Assembly: GCA_023853785.1 (NCBI GenBank) | Contig: JAJIRX010000880.1 | Span: 124,001-188,000, forward strand | Origin: Psilocybe azurescens | Lineage: Eukaryota > Basidiomycota > Agaricomycetes > Agaricales > Agrocybaceae | Reading direction: 5' to 3' | Length of the DNA stretch: 64,000 nucleotides | In this document: positions 62,548-64,000 of the stretch, one piece after another | How the letters are laid out: the number at the start of each line of letters is the position of its first letter | Position numbering within the stretch: the first letter of the stretch is position 1 | Made by a program: the position numbers and the translations under genes | Notes under the pieces: model-generated | Database searches by the model: none | What the model was told of the DNA's origin: nothing | The model's input: only the letters and a program-made list of their open reading frames with translations

Positions 62548-63880
62548 ATGAACGGTAAGCTTTCTATACCCTCCGAAGGGGTGTTTCTGATATATTATAC
62601 AGGTCTAGTTGCCTATGATTATGATTCTCCAAGCGACACGGAAGCTACACCGTCAACTTCCAATGTTCAAAACGCGAATGTGAGATCTTTCGTTGCTGTT
62701 CCTCTCTACAATAGTTTCCCTTTCGCTGGCTTCCATTTCCGCGTCGGATAGGATAAAACATCAAAAGCCAGCATGAAAAGTTCTTCCGATGGTACGAAAC
62801 TTGTACCTAACCATCCTACGTTTGCTCAATTGTGGTAAAAACTGCAATCAGGAAGCCGACGACTGCCAAAGTCTCAAGTCATCATCAAACGCCCAGCTAT
62901 AAGCCATAAAACACAAAACATACGCTCCCATATATCGGATGATCTCCTCAATAATGACCACTCTCAAAGAGCAGGGCCTTCAACAGAAGGGTCACCCACG
63001 GAGCTATCTTCGTCGTTTAGTCGACCATCATCTAGCCATCCAGGGCCCTCAGAAGAACCTCAAGATGAGCTGGCACGTATCAGAGCTCTTCTCCGACCTG
63101 CCCCCATACCGGGAGTCGAAATTTGGGGAATAGCCCCCGAACCAACGGAGAAATGTGAACCCGCTTTACAGGTCTGTCAACACGCCTGTATCTCCCACCC
63201 ATTCCATTAATATTACATGCCGTCAAGACCCAATTCTCCCGATTTTCTGCTCTCAAAGTCGATCCGAAGAACCCGAAACATTACAACGATTCCCTCATGT
63301 CCAACCGGTCCTTTCGAAATCCCCATCTATACACTCAACTCGTTGACTGGGTAGACGTGGACGAACGGACGACGAACTTTCCTAAAGATATTTGGGACCC
63401 TAACGATGTCAAGCCTGAATGGTTCGCTGCCCAAATTGGTATGTTGGCCTTTCTGTGTCGTCAGGAGTCTAATTCATGCCATTCTGTTTGCCCTTCTCAC
63501 CGCTTCTTCCCATCTTCCCTGGCCAAAAACAATGCATATCCTCCTCCTCATGGATCGTTTTACTTTCACTCTCATTTTTCCTCTCTCGGGCCTGCTTTTC
63601 TTTACCACGTTTTCGCACCCTTGCTTTGGGTCGCCGTCTCTATTACGTCATGTGGGCTGCAAATCTTGGGTCCGCCAATTCGAAGCTGACGCTCAGAAAG
63701 AGCGTTCCGAGCAGCAGGCGGCGGCTCAGACATCCGGAAAAAGAAGCCATATCGACTTCTCTAGCTCGAAGGACAAAGGCCCGCCGCCCAGGAAGAGTCG
63801 TTTCCAACCTTACGGAGTTCCCGGAGTTAGCAGCGCACCCAGTGCTACAAAAGAAAGACAAAAAGACACGCTGGGGCTAG
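62548..63880 (+). CDS. SAP30BP/HCNGP-like transcription and splicing regulator
   Basis: Six exons (62548-62554, 62603-62679, 62752-62791, 62852-63171, 63228-63438, 63686-63880). The start [16 protein letters not shown] is typical of HCNGP proteins, with a disordered acidic/Ser-rich N-terminus. The conserved core is [57 protein letters not shown] and [20 protein letters not shown]. The C-terminal part is basic ([16 protein letters not shown]). Human SAP30BP interacts with SAP30 and, as reported more recently, helps RNPS1-dependent splicing. The stop used here needs one A fewer in the run at about 63860-63864, giving QKTRWG. Without that correction the frame stays open to the window end, so the C-terminus is uncertain. 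The last intron is unusually long (247 nt). Confidence 0.85.
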
Positions 63881-64000
63881 TTCTTGGGTTCAGGTGTTTT
63901 TCCATCGATTTATATTCTTTCTTGAATATATGTTCGCTTTTCAACTTCAGCTGCAATACATTTGGATCCAGTAGATCACTTCTAAACCCTGTCAATAACT

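Overview
The window is nuclear DNA of a filamentous basidiomycete, most likely an agaricomycete. Genes are intron-dense, with introns mostly 45-65 nt, GT-AG boundaries and short exons. The recognisable products are fungal: Tup1, Sos7, GPI8, kinesin-10, Zn2Cys6 and GH27 proteins, and a divergent H2A/H2B pair. There is no bacterial or viral gene block.

Layout. 1-9 kb: the end of a CNH-domain (Vps3/Vps39/TGFBRAP1-like) gene, followed by three tandem copies of a segmental duplication. Each copy carries one TPR-like gene with its own TATA box; a MITE sits in the third unit. 9-14.4 kb: histones H2A and H2B back to back, flanked by gene-poor DNA. 14.4-16.6 kb: a DUF2235 hydrolase. 16.6-19.1 kb: AT-rich, gene-poor DNA with a second MITE. 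19-28 kb: a possible small metabolic cluster of an NAD(P)-dependent reductase, a Zn2Cys6 regulator, a threefold-repeated membrane protein and an FAD monooxygenase. 30-36 kb: kinesin-10, a cytochrome b561 protein and an unrecognised gene. 39-42.5 kb: a large coiled-coil protein. 43-55 kb: an acyl-CoA ligase and two GH27 alpha-galactosidase-type paralogues, one secreted and one membrane-anchored, with the kinetochore gene Sos7 between them. 55-57.5 kb: TUP1. 61-64 kb: GPI8 and a SAP30BP/HCNGP-like gene, divergently transcribed.

Two points matter most for interpretation. First, several well-conserved genes (H2B, TUP1, the DUF2235 gene) need single-base corrections at mononucleotide runs to read through. 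This points to run-length errors in the assembly, so the frameshifts in the TPR genes should not be taken as proof of pseudogenisation. Second, the Zn2Cys6 gene only regains its six-cysteine motif if a 6-nt microexon is spliced in. The most distinctive loci are the TPR array, the threefold-repeat membrane protein and the membrane-anchored GH27 enzyme.

All exon models were read by eye from splice consensus, reading frame and family conservation. None was checked against transcripts or databases.
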